A stretch of DNA of 64,000 nt from Okeania sp. SIO1I7 (GCA_010672585.1 JAAHGF010000024.1:1-64000), one strand, 5' to 3'; counted from the stretch's first letter, positions 54,601 through 63,356 are shown. Numbers and translations: made by a program. The notes: generated by a model not told the origin, from the sequence alone.

Positions 54601-55421
54601 CTGAGCAAATCGGCCACCCATTCGGCTTCCTGGCCATCTGGTACAATTTCTGGACTATCATGAATTAATTTACAAACCTTCTGGGTCAAAAATGGTTGGC
54701 CTCCGGTCCAATCTAACACTACCTCCATCAACTTATTAATATTGGTAGTTTTTTCTACTAAACCTTTTGCTAATGGTGCCACTTCAGCTAACCGAAAACC
54801 TGTTAATTTTATCGGTCTACCTATATTAAAAGGAGTGCGTTTTTTTTCTTTAATTAAATCTGCTGGAGTTGCGACTCCTATCATGGCAAAAGTCAACCTT
54901 TGATAATCATAATTATCAGACCGTTTGTTATAGCAATCTCGGATAACTGCAAAAAAATCATCTATATTAAAAGGTAGTTCGATGATACTGTCTATTTCAT
55001 CAATAAAAATCACAATATTTTGATAAATAGATGGCAATAAAATTTCACTAATAAACTTACTAAATCGCCTGACATTAGAAAGTTTACTATTAGCTTCCCA
55101 CAGTTCGTCAATATCAAAATCATCATCTAAATTTAAGCTAGTTAAAATAGTATCAATAATACTGGCGTACCATTCTGAGGCGGTAATATCAGAAGTGCCG
55201 ATTTCTGTCATATCAATACTGACACAGGCAATATTTTCCTGTTGTAAGCGTTGCATGGTTTTGACCCGCAAACTAGATTTTCCCATTTGTCGGGAGTTTA
55301 AAACATAACAAAAATATCCATTTTTTAAGCCTTGATATAAGTCTTCATCAGCTTGTCTTTTGACATAAGTTGTGGCGTTAAGTGGGAGACTGCCACCGAC
55401 ATAATATTCATAGTTATTCAT
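51609..55421 (-). CDS. AAA-like ATPase / WD40 protein with 15 near-identical repeats
   Basis: 1270 residues from ATG 55421 (an upstream TTG adds 11). The N-terminal AAA_35 module is strongly similar to that at 47578 (SRQMGKSSL, IVIFIDEIDS). The linker carries the same translated hairpin repeats in two copies. Unlike its sisters, it lacks the membrane helix: QILEEANQKADLKLAEAEAV joins the coiled coil directly to the AVGKSIISKLLSNS region. From about 625 there are 15 WD40 units of 41 residues (123 bases), many nearly identical (units 6 and 7 differ at one residue). The tail is LHEWGCNWMRDYLENN. It is probably a soluble paralog. Confidence 0.9.
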   Translation of the reverse strand: MNNYEYYVGGSLPLNATTYVKRQADEDLYQGLKNGYFCYVLNSRQMGKSSLRVKTMQRLQQENIACVSIDMTEIGTSDITASEWYASIIDTILTSLNLDDDFDIDELWEANSKLSNVRRFSKFISEILLPSIYQNIVIFIDEIDSIIELPFNIDDFFAVIRDCYNKRSDNYDYQRLTFAMIGVATPADLIKEKKRTPFNIGRPIKLTGFRLAEVAPLAKGLVEKTTNINKLMEVVLDWTGGQPFLTQKVCKLIHDSPEIVPDGQEAEWVADLLRQRIIDNWQVHDDPEHLKTIRDRLLFNEKRASRLLGLYQQVLIPFQSPLERKEIPLPSPLERGRPEAQEKKPPLDKGGLGGIVADDNPEQKEVSDAPPPSSSIPLPSPWERAEEIPLPSPWERGRLEAQEKKPPLDKGGLGGIVADDNPEQMELRLTGLVVKQEGKLQVANRIYQQVFNFQWVEKELEKLRPYSEAFTAWEESGCKDESRLLRGQALADALAWSVDKSLSDRDYQFLTASQEVEKQAIELEKLEAQIKLDAQLKANQILEEANQKADLKLAEAEAVGKSIISKLLSNSGKYFEGLLQALRAVKQLPPCNQIFEPQAESKMQITDALSQAIYIDAQPYRERNRLEGHKDTVNSVAFSPDGEIIVTASFDKTVKLWSCHGKLLHTLIGHEKMVIGVAFSPDGETVASASRDKTVKLWSCHGKLLYTLIGHENWVNGVAFSPDGETVASASRDKTVKLWSSNGKLLHTLIGHESWVTGVVFSPDEETIASASDDKTVKLWSSNGKLLHTLIGHESWVIDVAFSPDGETIASASDDKTVKLWSSNGKLLHTLIGHDNSVCGVAFSPDGKTIASTSRDKTVKLWNYHGKLLQTLTGHDNSVCGVAFSPDGKTIASTSRDKTVKLWNYYGKLLQTLTGHEGWVNDVAFSPNGKIIASASRDKTVKLWNCHRKLLQTLAGHESKVYGVAFSPDGETIASASDDKTMKLWNCHGKLLQTLTGHENTVIVVTFSPDGETIASASIDNTVKLWSPSGKLLQTLTGHEDMVISVAFNPSGEIIASASVDKTVKLWSPNGKLLQTLIGHNGVVIGVAFSPDGETIASASRDKTVKLWSSNGKLLQTLTGHKGWVEGVAFSPDGEIIATASYDNTVKLWSRDGKLLQTLTGHESWVNGVTFSPDGETIATASDDKTIKLWSRDGKLLQTLTGHDGWVNSVTFSPDGETIATASGDKTVKLWHGWKFDRLHEWGCNWMRDYLENNPNVSESDRHLCDGIGE
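54170..54480. repeat. GC-rich hairpin repeats translated inside the second WD40 gene
   Basis: Two blocks of CCCCCCAACCCCCCCTTATC ... AAGGGGGGG and CCCCCTTTCCCAGGGGGACG units, in frame, encoding KKPPLDKGGLGG and PLPSPWERG peptides. The two blocks flank a spacer encoding NPEQKEVSDAPPPSSS, which also occurs once in the sister gene, so the block duplicated before or with the gene. Confidence 0.85.
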
Positions 55422-55745
55422 AGTTAATTTGAAGAAGGAAAAGGGAAGAAGCAAGAAGATAAGAAGTGGATGGAAATTCTAACCCCAAGCTGATAGCTCA
55501 AAGCTTTTAGTTGACAATAAGTTAAAGTATTAATCTTTAGATTTCCACCAACAGACTAAAGCATCATAGCAATATTGTATGAAATTGGTATAAGTTAGCT
55601 TGTTGGGTTTGGCGATCGCTCTACTCAAGCTACTCAAAGGTTACCTCTGTCTCAATTTATTAGATATGATATTCATCAGTAAGATACATCTATTTTAATT
55701 CTTTCTATTTTTATTCTTTTCTGTTCCCTAAAATATTGGTAATTA
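55422..55745. other. Short intergenic region
   Basis: AT-rich with AAGAAGG repeats near 55433-55465. No gene visible; a GCGATCGC site at 55612. Confidence 0.4.
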
Positions 55746-56002
55746 AGAGGTTGTCTGAGAAGTCTTATTTGCTACATCAAAGCCCCCGCGCATCCCCCAA
55801 TTTTGGGGGACTTTTAGCAGCTAATGGATTCTTATTCCCCCCAGAATTGGGGGGCTAGGGGGGCAAAATTTTGCTACATCAAAGCCCCCGCGCATCCCCC
55901 AATTTTGGGGGACTTTTAGCAGCTAATGGATTCTTATTCCCCCCAGAATTGGGGGGACTAGGGGGGCAAAATTCAGTATTAAAAACTTTTCAGATATCCT
56001 CT
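55746..56002. mobile_element. MITE with AGAGGTTGTCTGAGAAGT ends and internal duplication
   Basis: The same family as 31089-31244: left end AGAGGTTGTCTGAGAAGT, right end CTTTTCAGATATCCTCT. The core (GCTACATCAAAGCCCCCGCG ... GGGGGGCAAAA) is present twice in tandem, about 104 bases apart and almost identical, making this copy 257 bases long. Confidence 0.8.
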
Positions 56003-56123
56003 AAATCTTGCCAAAAAATCATTATGTTACAATTATTAGAATAAAGAACAAAGAAAATATTAGAGTTAAGGCTCCATTTTTGATTATACGTCTACCTCTA
56101 ATCAACTTAACTTAATCTGACTC

Positions 56124-56723
56124 ATGTTAAAAAAAATATTGCTAATTAGTTTAACTTCATCATTGTTTTTCCTAAATTCTGAAGTTGCTAACTCTCAAAT
56201 TTTTCCTAATTATTCTGAATCTAATCAGAGAATATCCCAGAAAATTTCTACAAAAAAACAACAACTGATCGATCAATATCTGGAACTTACAGGAGGAGAA
56301 AAAACATTTCAAGAAGTAATTCGAGCTATGTTGTCTCAGATGGAACAACAATTCAGTTCTATTTTAACTTCTGAGTTGCTTGAAAATCAACAAATTTCTC
56401 CCGAAGAAAGGCAACAAGTTACAAATAAATTTAACCAAGAAATAACCAGTATTGTCCAGAAATCTAATCGGATGTTTCTCGAAAGTATTAGCTACGAACA
56501 AATTGTTGAAGAAGTTTACTATCCTATCTATGATAAGTATTTTACAGAAGAAGATTTGCAGGCATTAATTGAATTTTATCAAACTCCAACTGGCAGAAAA
56601 ACTATTGAATTTATGCCACAATTGTTTCAAGAATCTATGCAAAGAACAGCTCAGGTACTCAACCCAAAAATTAAGAGTGTTATGCAAGAGATTATCGCTG
56701 AAGAGTTACAACGTATCAACTAA
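56124..56723 (+). CDS. DUF2059 domain-containing exported protein
   Basis: 199 residues. N-terminal signal peptide (ILLISLTSSLFFLNSEVANS). Helical body with LIDQYLELTGGEKTFQEVI and the DUF2059 signature YYPIYDKYFTEEDLQALIEF followed by YQTPTGRKTIEFMPQLFQES. Function unknown; exported family members occur widely in Gram-negative bacteria. A single gene, transcribed away from the MITE upstream. Confidence 0.88.
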   Translation: MLKKILLISLTSSLFFLNSEVANSQIFPNYSESNQRISQKISTKKQQLIDQYLELTGGEKTFQEVIRAMLSQMEQQFSSILTSELLENQQISPEERQQVTNKFNQEITSIVQKSNRMFLESISYEQIVEEVYYPIYDKYFTEEDLQALIEFYQTPTGRKTIEFMPQLFQESMQRTAQVLNPKIKSVMQEIIAEELQRIN

Positions 56724-56745
56724 TAAATTGAAGTCCCATCATTAA

Positions 56746-56885
56746 GTTTTTACCGAAAAATTGTGGTTTAAAGCCTCCCCTTTTAAGGGGATAATAAATA
56801 AAAATTTTCTTTTGAGTCAATCCTCTTTTTTTCAAGGAGAGGTAATTATTAATTATTCATTATTAATTATTCATTATTGAACTCC
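56746..56885 (+). repeat. Dispersed hairpin element with AATTATT tail
   Basis: Begins ACCGAAAAATTGTGGTTTAA, has a CCTCCCCTTTTAAGGGGA hairpin, then TCCTCTTTTTTTCAAGGAGAGG and an ATTATTAATTATTCATT tail. Same family as 449-545 and, inverted, 36110-36246 and 2980-3118. It lies just 3' of the DUF2059 gene and may act as a terminator, though this is inference. Confidence 0.75.
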
Positions 56886-56953
56886 TATTCACTTTGAAGT
56901 TTATAAAATATTACTTTTTCCCTCTTCCTTCTTCCTTCTTCCCTCTTCCTTCT

Positions 56954-58903
56954 TCAAACATGAACTCGAAAATATTCTCGATATAAACCACACAAAGGCA
57001 GCACAGCATTTCCCCGAAATTTAACTAATCCCATACTGCGTAATTTAAACCCTTCAATTGTACCAACTTCCACAGGAGTTTCTGCATTAACAACTTTTGT
57101 AATTGCTGTCTGCAAATTTTCATCTTTTTGCAAGTTCAACAAATGTCGATGCAAGTGATTATAGTAAGGTCCCTCATCAGTTGCTGCCAGTTCTAACAGT
57201 CGTTCTAAAGTCATTTTTCCGCTAGCAATTTCATAGAGTGCTAGACGTACTAAATAGGGATGTCCTCCTAAGGTTTCCATTAGTCTTTCTATTTGTTCGT
57301 CAGACCAGGTTAAGCCATGTCTTTGTACTAAATCTTTTACCTGTTCTAAGTTAAATTCTGGTAACTCAATTCCTAATCCTACATTGAAGGGAGATTGATT
57401 AATATTCATAGGAATATAAACCTCCTTAGAGTGAACAATTATTAATCGTAATCTTTGCCAATCAGGATTATTTTTTCCTTGTTCATGCCAAGCTCTTAAT
57501 AAGGCAAAAAATTGTGTTGCTAAATCGGGATTTTGGAAAACTTGATCGACTTCATCTAATCCCAAAACTATCTGTGTATTAATTTCACTTAACAGATATT
57601 TCTCAAAATATTTAGTGCATCGCTTTTTCACTCCTAAAACTTTTTTCCAATATTTATCTAACTGTTCCTCTAAATTCAATTCATCACTAACATTCGCACA
57701 AAACCACTGCAAAAATTGGTCTAAATTTTCTATAAATTCTGGATCTATAGTTTGAAAATCTAAATAAACTGTCCGATAATCTTGTTGACTAGCATAATCT
57801 AAAATTCGGGATAATAAAGAACTTTTTCCCATTTGTCGAGGAGCTTTAATTCTAATTAAAGCATCTGGCTTCAGAATAGCTTGAAAACATTCCGATTCAA
57901 TAGGCGATCGCTCGATATAAAAATGAGAATTTAGAGGAACTTGACCTGAAGGTGTTTCTAATTGTGATTCGGGAGGCTGAGTAATATTATTACTGCTAAT
58001 ATTGCTAATAATTGGAGGGTCTATTTTAATAGTTTCTGCCTGTTCTTGCTGATGTATTAATGATTCTAAGTTTGGTTTGATATTCAATAATTCTGCCAAA
58101 GCAACTTTAGCATTTGGGTAACGCTGATGCCAGTTAACTTTTACCATTTTTATTAATATATTGCCTAGGTCATTATTAATACCAGAAAGCAGAGTTTCAC
58201 ATTCTATTTCTCCAGAAATATTTTGGGGAAATTTTTGAGGTGATTTTCCTACTAAAGCTTGAATAGCAGTTACTCCAACTGCATAAATATCGCTAGCAAA
58301 TTTAGGTCTACCTTGTAGTTGTTCCACAGGTATATAACCAGGAGTTCCAATAGTAATAGTGCTAGTAGGTTGCCCATCATCACCAACTACTATTGTCCTG
58401 ACTTCTTTCACAGCTCCAAAGTCAATTAATACTAATTTTCCATCACTTTTGCGCCTCATAATATTGCCAGGCTTAATATCGCGATGAATCACATTATTCT
58501 CGTGAACAAAAATTAGTAACTCCAGAATTTCTGCTAAAAATTCTACGACCTTAGATTCACTCCAACCACGATTTATTTCTTTAGTTAAATCCTCACCTTC
58601 TATAAGTTCTTGAACTAGGTAAAATTCATGGTTATCTTCAAAATAAGCAAATAAAGTTGGGATTTGAGGATGGCTACCTAATTTATTTAAAGTCCGACCT
58701 TCTTGCTCAAATAACCTCTGAACTTCTAAACTTTTTTGTGTCGGTTTTAGCCTCTTAACAACACATTTTGGTTTAGGAGTTTCCGGTATATCTAAATCTT
58801 CTGCAAGATAAGTTTCACCAAATCCACCACCTTTGCCTAATTTGTCGATAATTTGATAACGTTGACGTAGAATTTTTCCTATAAGAAAATTATTTTCAGA
58901 CAT
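56954..58903 (-). CDS. Serine/threonine protein kinase fused to an AAA-like ATPase module
   Basis: 649 residues from the ATG at 58903 (MSENNFLIGKILRQRYQI). Kinase domain at about 10-275: glycine loop LGKGGGFGETYLAED, VVKRLKP with the ATP-binding Lys, catalytic HRDIKPGNIMRR near 141, IDFGAVKEV near 158, GTPGYIPVEQLQG near 188. Residues about 325-645 are an AAA_35 module: APRQMGKSSLLSRIL and IVLGLDEVDQVF, then the winged-helix-like end (GGHPYLVRLALYEIASG). No membrane segment. It shares the AAA-like module with the WD40 proteins at 47578 and 51609. A cytosolic sensor or regulator is likely; its substrate is unknown. Confidence 0.93.
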   Translation of the reverse strand: MSENNFLIGKILRQRYQIIDKLGKGGGFGETYLAEDLDIPETPKPKCVVKRLKPTQKSLEVQRLFEQEGRTLNKLGSHPQIPTLFAYFEDNHEFYLVQELIEGEDLTKEINRGWSESKVVEFLAEILELLIFVHENNVIHRDIKPGNIMRRKSDGKLVLIDFGAVKEVRTIVVGDDGQPTSTITIGTPGYIPVEQLQGRPKFASDIYAVGVTAIQALVGKSPQKFPQNISGEIECETLLSGINNDLGNILIKMVKVNWHQRYPNAKVALAELLNIKPNLESLIHQQEQAETIKIDPPIISNISSNNITQPPESQLETPSGQVPLNSHFYIERSPIESECFQAILKPDALIRIKAPRQMGKSSLLSRILDYASQQDYRTVYLDFQTIDPEFIENLDQFLQWFCANVSDELNLEEQLDKYWKKVLGVKKRCTKYFEKYLLSEINTQIVLGLDEVDQVFQNPDLATQFFALLRAWHEQGKNNPDWQRLRLIIVHSKEVYIPMNINQSPFNVGLGIELPEFNLEQVKDLVQRHGLTWSDEQIERLMETLGGHPYLVRLALYEIASGKMTLERLLELAATDEGPYYNHLHRHLLNLQKDENLQTAITKVVNAETPVEVGTIEGFKLRSMGLVKFRGNAVLPLCGLYREYFRVHV

Positions 58904-59917
58904 GAGTAATATCAATTTGATAAATGTTTGCTACAAATAACTAGGGTATTTCTTAGAAGTCAGGAGTCAGGAGTCAGGAGTCATATCAAATCCAGTAGCA
59001 TCGGTGTAATTAGATGGTGAGTAGGGGAGTAGGGGAGTAGGGGAGTAGGGGAGTTAGGGAGATAGGGAGATGGGGAGATAGGGAGATGGGGAGATAGAGA
59101 AATATTTGGTAATGTTTGAAGATGGAACATTTTTTTTATACCGAATTAAACGGATTTGATATCAGAATGAATGACTTCAATGCCAGTTTTTAGGCCGGAA
59201 ATTCTCTTTTTTGTCAAAGGGACATCTTCTTTAAAGTCTTTTAATCATAGTTATTATTAGTAACATTCTTTTTTCAAAATGGTACAAAAATTTTATCAAA
59301 ATTTTAATTATTTCAAGAAGGAAGAAGGCGTTTAGTTATCTCGGAGATAAGGTGGATTATTAATATTTGATTATTTCTCCTGCGAAGTGCTAACTAAACA
59401 GCTATTCCATCATTCAAGAGTAGTAATAACCACTGCTATAGATAAATATTACTCTGAATTTTTTAGGTATGCTAGAAATTTGTTAATCAAGCGATCGCTT
59501 TCCTTTTCTTCCTTCTCTTCCTTTTTTCGGTTTCGGTCATTTTCCAGAAAATTTAGATGCCTTTTCTCTCTATTAATACCTCTTAATATCTCTATTCTAT
59601 TTTTTAGCTTGCTTGTTCATTCCATCGATACTTTAATTGTAGTGATTTTTGAATAGATAGACTACAGTGACCAAAGCATTTTCCTACTCCCTAACCTAGT
59701 AGTTTACTAAAATGAATTGTGCTGTAAAATAATCTTTTTATTTTGGGTTTAATACCCCAACCTCTACACGGTGTTGACAATTGCTTGGGGTTTGATTTCC
59801 CATCCATTTTTTCTTCCTTCTTCCTTTTCCTTCTTCCTTCTTCAAGGTGTATTTTGCACACGCCACATATTTTGCGGAGCAAAACACACCCTATTAAACT
59901 TCTATAAAATCAGCAAA
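58904..59917. other. Non-coding kilobase, repeat-rich
   Basis: Holds a CAGGAGT tandem (58955-58980), an inverted-repeat element (58983-59162), CTTCCTTCTTCC tracts (59500-59525, 59812-59845), and a small palindrome GGTGTATTTTGC ... GCAAAACACACC (59846-59891). The open frame at 59387-59656 is Phe/Ser-rich, starts with GTG and shows no family; I do not call it. Confidence 0.5.
58983..59162. mobile_element. MITE-like element with ATATCAAATCC ends
   Basis: 11-bp ends ATATCAAATCC (58983-58993) and GGATTTGATAT (59152-59162). The interior consists of AGGGGAGTAGGGGAG and GGGAGATGGGGAGATAGG repeats and a block (AAATATTTGGTAATG, GATGGAACATT) also found at 15848-15890. The AGTAGCATCGG next to the left end resembles the ATATCATGTCCGG family, so this may be a diverged member. 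Confidence 0.6.
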
Positions 59918-60445
59918 TTACTCTTGTACTCGTACATCAATCACACTAGCATTAAAATTATAATCCGCACCCTCCAACTCAATTGTCATACCAATTTTTA
60001 TTTTAATATTTCCTAATACAGGACCATCATCAGTCACTCTACCTTTACCTTCCAAAGTTAACAAAAGATTCCGACTAAAAAGTTCTTTCTCTCTAGGATC
60101 TGGCAAAGCTTTTACCGAGCCATCCGGCTGAGGAACTGCCACTTTTCGAGTCATAAATTCCACAGATTTTAGGTCAACTTTTCCATAAGGTTGATTTCTA
60201 ATAATTAATTGAGTTTTCTCTCCTTCCCTTAATAACTTTTCAGGGTTGCGCCCTTTTAAACCTAAAGCAATAGCATCTACTTCCATTGGTTTAGTAATAA
60301 TATTACCCACTTGAGCAACAGAAGTTTTATTAGTACCAGGAACGATAAATATTCCCAGTAATACCATTAAAATTATTAACACAGCGCCCACATCTAAAAC
60401 ACTGACTTTACCAAATAATCGTCCTTGAGAATCCAGAATTTTCAT
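59918..60445 (-). CDS. DUF4330 domain-containing protein
   Basis: 175 residues. It starts MKILDSQGRLFGKVSVLDVG followed by one membrane helix (AVLIILMVLLGIFIVPGT), the opening typical of DUF4330. The rest is a soluble extracytoplasmic domain (GNIITKPMEVDAIALGLKG, LLREGEKTQLIIRNQPYG, GDVKI-like strands) ending YNFNASVIDVRVQE. Function unknown; in other bacteria the family occurs near capsule and polysaccharide genes, but there is none here. Confidence 0.88.
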   Translation of the reverse strand: MKILDSQGRLFGKVSVLDVGAVLIILMVLLGIFIVPGTNKTSVAQVGNIITKPMEVDAIALGLKGRNPEKLLREGEKTQLIIRNQPYGKVDLKSVEFMTRKVAVPQPDGSVKALPDPREKELFSRNLLLTLEGKGRVTDDGPVLGNIKIKIGMTIELEGADYNFNASVIDVRVQE

Positions 60446-61096
60446 AATTTCATCAACTAATAATTACAAGTGATATTGGGTATCATTATATTGCCATTCT
60501 TTTGTCGCTAACCAGGATGGTTAGGTAATATAGATAATTTTCATTCAGAAAATCTCTTCTTACAGATATTACCACTTAATATCATGTTTAGCAAAGCACA
60601 AATAATAGAGTTTTATAATTGTACATTTAACACAATAAATATCATTAAAATTTGCTAGCTTAACTATAAATAAAGATTTGTCTATCGGTCATTAAATTGA
60701 CTTTATTCACGTGGTAAATTGTAGATTTTAGGTGATACTTATATATTTTTTTTCGACGATAATATTATTTTCAAAATAAGCTCAATGGATGAAGATAAGG
60801 AGGTTTTTGATTAACTAAACTCCCTTATCTTCGGTAGTAAAATAACATTTTAACTTTGCGGAAAACCTATCAATAACTTTTGTAGTGAATGACAACAACA
60901 AGCAAATATCATTCACTCATTTATTTGTAATAGCAGTTGAAGGAAAAATTAGGACATATAGCAGTCGAAGGAAAGGTTAGGACAAATCAAAAGCTTAAAA
61001 TTAAGACAAGGTAAGATTTTTCCTTCTTCCTTCTTCCTTCTTCCTTCTTCCTTCTGCAATAAATCTAAAATCTAGTACCTTTTAATCTAAAAGCTC
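60446..61096. other. Intergenic region between divergent genes
   Basis: AT-rich. Two AGCAGT(C/T)GAAGG motifs (60932, 60958), which recur at 36948 and 62284, and a CTTCCTT tandem (61020-61055) shortly before the M48 gene. Promoters for both flanking genes must lie here. No gene visible. Confidence 0.45.
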
Positions 61097-61951
61097 ATGT
61101 TGAAAAAACTATCTCTAATCACTCACTCTTCCTTTCGTAAAACATCATACCCATTAATATCTGTAATGGTCGCTGCTGGTTTATGTGCAGGTACAGCATC
61201 TCCCAGTCAAGCTATCCCCTGGAGAGAATTAATTTTCCAGGGTATTCAGATGATTCAAATTTCTAACCTGTCTGATCGCCAAGAAGTTGAACTTGGTAAA
61301 CAAATTAATCAACAATTATTGAAACAGAGAAATCTTAAAATTTATCGCGATCGCGCAGCTAACGAATATATTAATAGAATTGGCCAAAGATTGGCTGCTG
61401 CCAGTCCCCGTCCAGACATTCCCTATACTTTCCAAGTAGTAGAGGATGACAGTATAAATGCTTTTGCCACGATGGGAGGTTTTGTCTATATCAATACTGG
61501 TTTAATGAAAGCTGCAGAGAACGAAGCAGAATTAGCTAGTGTTGTTTCTCACGAAATTGCCCATATTGCTAGTCGTCATGCGGTCAAACAGTTACGTCAG
61601 ACATTATTGGCCCAGGGTTTAGCTACAGCAGCAGGTGTGGATGATAGTGTTGCCGTCCGAATGGGGGTAGAATTAGCATTACGTCGGCCTAAAAGTAGGG
61701 AGGCAGAATTTGAAGCTGATGCAATAGGTATTGAAACATTAGGTAGAGCGGGATATGCTCAATATGGTGCAATTACATTTATGGAAAAATTGTTAAAAAA
61801 AGGTTCTCCACCATCTTTTCTTAGCACTCATCCCGCAACATCAGCGAGAATTGAGCAAATGAAACAAATGATTGATCAGGAATTTGCTTATGATGGTGAT
61901 GGGTTGGATGATAGACGTTATCAAGTTATTGTAAGTCAATTAATTCCTTAG
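61097..61951 (+). CDS. M48 family zinc metalloprotease, exported
   Basis: 284 residues. N-terminal signal peptide ending near VAAGLCAGTASPSQA (about residue 37). Zinc site: SHEIAHIASRHAVKQL near residue 152, third ligand in EFEADAIGIETL near 203. Also NAFATMGGFVYINTGLM upstream of the active site and STHPATSARIEQM at the end, all typical of the BepA/LoiP-type periplasmic M48 proteases that handle misfolded outer-membrane proteins; that role here is inference. Monocistronic, with a clear terminator 30 bases downstream. Confidence 0.93.
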   Translation: MLKKLSLITHSSFRKTSYPLISVMVAAGLCAGTASPSQAIPWRELIFQGIQMIQISNLSDRQEVELGKQINQQLLKQRNLKIYRDRAANEYINRIGQRLAAASPRPDIPYTFQVVEDDSINAFATMGGFVYINTGLMKAAENEAELASVVSHEIAHIASRHAVKQLRQTLLAQGLATAAGVDDSVAVRMGVELALRRPKSREAEFEADAIGIETLGRAGYAQYGAITFMEKLLKKGSPPSFLSTHPATSARIEQMKQMIDQEFAYDGDGLDDRRYQVIVSQLIP

Positions 61952-61980
61952 TTAAAATTCACCGAAAAATTGGGTATGAA

Positions 61981-62006
61981 AATTCCCCTTTCTAGGGGAA
62001 TTTTTT
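61981..62006 (+). terminator. Rho-independent terminator after the M48 gene
   Basis: AATTCCCCTTTCTAGGGGAA forms an 8-bp stem (AATTCCCC / GGGGAATT), followed by TTTTTT. It is 30 bases after the stop codon. The stem shares the CCGAAAAATTG lead-in of the dispersed hairpin element, so the terminator may have come from a repeat. Confidence 0.8.
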
Positions 62007-62525
62007 CATTTTAGGGAATAGGGAATAGGGAATAGGGAATAGGGAACAAGGATAAATTTTGTGGCGCACTATTCTGCACGGAAAATATTCTCGCTTCAAC
62101 AGTTACATATAGCAGATTTCAGGTAAATTAGGTACACATAAGAATGGTAAAGTGAATGCAAGTGCGGGCATCTTGCCCGCGACTGATGTACCTTACTAAT
62201 ATGAAATACGCTCTAATTTTTATTATGGTTAATTAATGAGACTTGATATTAGATAATTATATCTATTATTTTGACTTTTTATAGTAGTCGAAGGAAAGGT
62301 TAGGACACCTCAAAAACTTAAAACTCTAGGGCGTGTCATCAATTAAATCTGAAAGAGATACACGGCAAGAATTTTGGGCTTTTGGTCTCGAAATACCCCA
62401 GACGCTCAAAATCTTGACTGACAAAGCTTTTAACCTCTAATTGATGACAGACCCTAACAACATAATATTTTTCCTTCTTCCTTCTTTCTTCTTCCTTCTT
62501 CCTTCTGCTATACCTATTTTTTTAT
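62007..62525. other. Intergenic region with small repeats
   Basis: Starts with a GGGAATA tandem (62013-62045), then a relative of the 40251 MITE with the GCGGGCATCTTGCCCGC hairpin (about 62107-62215), an AGTAGTCGAAGG motif (62285), the MITE at 62338-62455, and CTTCCTT repeats. No gene. Confidence 0.5.
62338..62455. mobile_element. 118-bp MITE with TGTCATCAATTA ends
   Basis: The left end AGGGCGTGTCATCAATTA and the inverted right end (AGGGTCTGTCATCAATTA on the other strand) match at 16 of 18 positions. The type resembles IS5/IS630-associated MITEs widespread in cyanobacteria. No coding capacity and no related transposase in the window. Confidence 0.8.
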
Positions 62526-63356
62526 TCAATATCTGTTTATTCTTCCTTCTTCCTTCTTCCCTCTTCCTTCTTCTTTCTGAAGACAAAAATCACTAATCCA
62601 ACCTCGCTGTACAAATAATGGAAGTAATGAACCCACATCAACTTGAGGTTTAATATCAGCAACTTTTTCGCATACAATTTCAAATGGATAATTCCCTTGA
62701 AAAATCTTTAGTAATTCCCATTCTTCATTGTTTGGTAAATCAATTCGCATATCATAACCCTGTCGCCACAAAAATATTTTTACTCCACCTTCATCTAGAC
62801 TTACCATTTTATCCTCTTGATAATCTGGTTGATTGACTTGCCAAATTCTATGAATAGGATAAATAGACTCTAATAAAACACTATTTTTCGGCAAATATAA
62901 AATCAACTCTCCCCATTTTTCTTGAGGAACTTCACCCAAAGCTTGAAAATCTAAACCCTTTGTATCTTCACCACAAAAAACTCGATGCCAATGCCATTCT
63001 AAACGTGCTATATCTGGCAAATATGGTAAGTGTTTTACTGGTTCAAAATCTGCCAGGAAATCTGCAAACTGTTCTCCATAATCTCCTAAATCAGGTGATA
63101 AACAAGGAAACTGATTAATAAATTTTAATGCCGTTGCTTCAAAAAATTTTTCTCCCACTAACTGACATAACACAGGATAAATTGACATTAATGTATTACT
63201 CAAATTCCCAACAACATTACCCCTGTAAATTGCCAAACCTTCCGCAGGTGTTAAATTATTTGGTGCTTTAATATGTTTGCTTAATTCTTCTATACTAATA
63301 CTGTCTTTTTTCCATACAGCTTGGAGAAATAAATTTTGTAGAGTAATATTTTCCAT
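62526..63356 (-). CDS. DUF2063 protein (HvfC/BufC, putative DNA-binding-like partner of DUF692)
   Basis: 276 residues from the ATG at 63356 (MENITLQNLFLQAVWKKDS); the longer frame upstream runs through AATTAATT repeat. DUF2063 features: GLAIYRGNVVGNLSNTLMSI, YPVLCQLVGEKFFEATALKF, FPCLSPDLGDYGEQFADFL, and LPYLPDIARLEWHWHR. The last 15 or so residues (KEEGRGKKEEGR) are coded by the CTTCTTCC simple repeat, so the native C-terminus has been replaced or extended. It lies 3' of the DUF692 gene on the same strand; the pair is the standard BufB-BufC arrangement for modifying small Cys-rich peptides. Confidence 0.88.
   Translation of the reverse strand: MENITLQNLFLQAVWKKDSISIEELSKHIKAPNNLTPAEGLAIYRGNVVGNLSNTLMSIYPVLCQLVGEKFFEATALKFINQFPCLSPDLGDYGEQFADFLADFEPVKHLPYLPDIARLEWHWHRVFCGEDTKGLDFQALGEVPQEKWGELILYLPKNSVLLESIYPIHRIWQVNQPDYQEDKMVSLDEGGVKIFLWRQGYDMRIDLPNNEEWELLKIFQGNYPFEIVCEKVADIKPQVDVGSLLPLFVQRGWISDFCLQKEEGRGKKEEGRINRY

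Noticed and set aside
59387-59656. 89-residue frame rich in Ser and Phe
   Set aside because: GTG start, biased composition caused by CTTCCTT repeats, and no family match.
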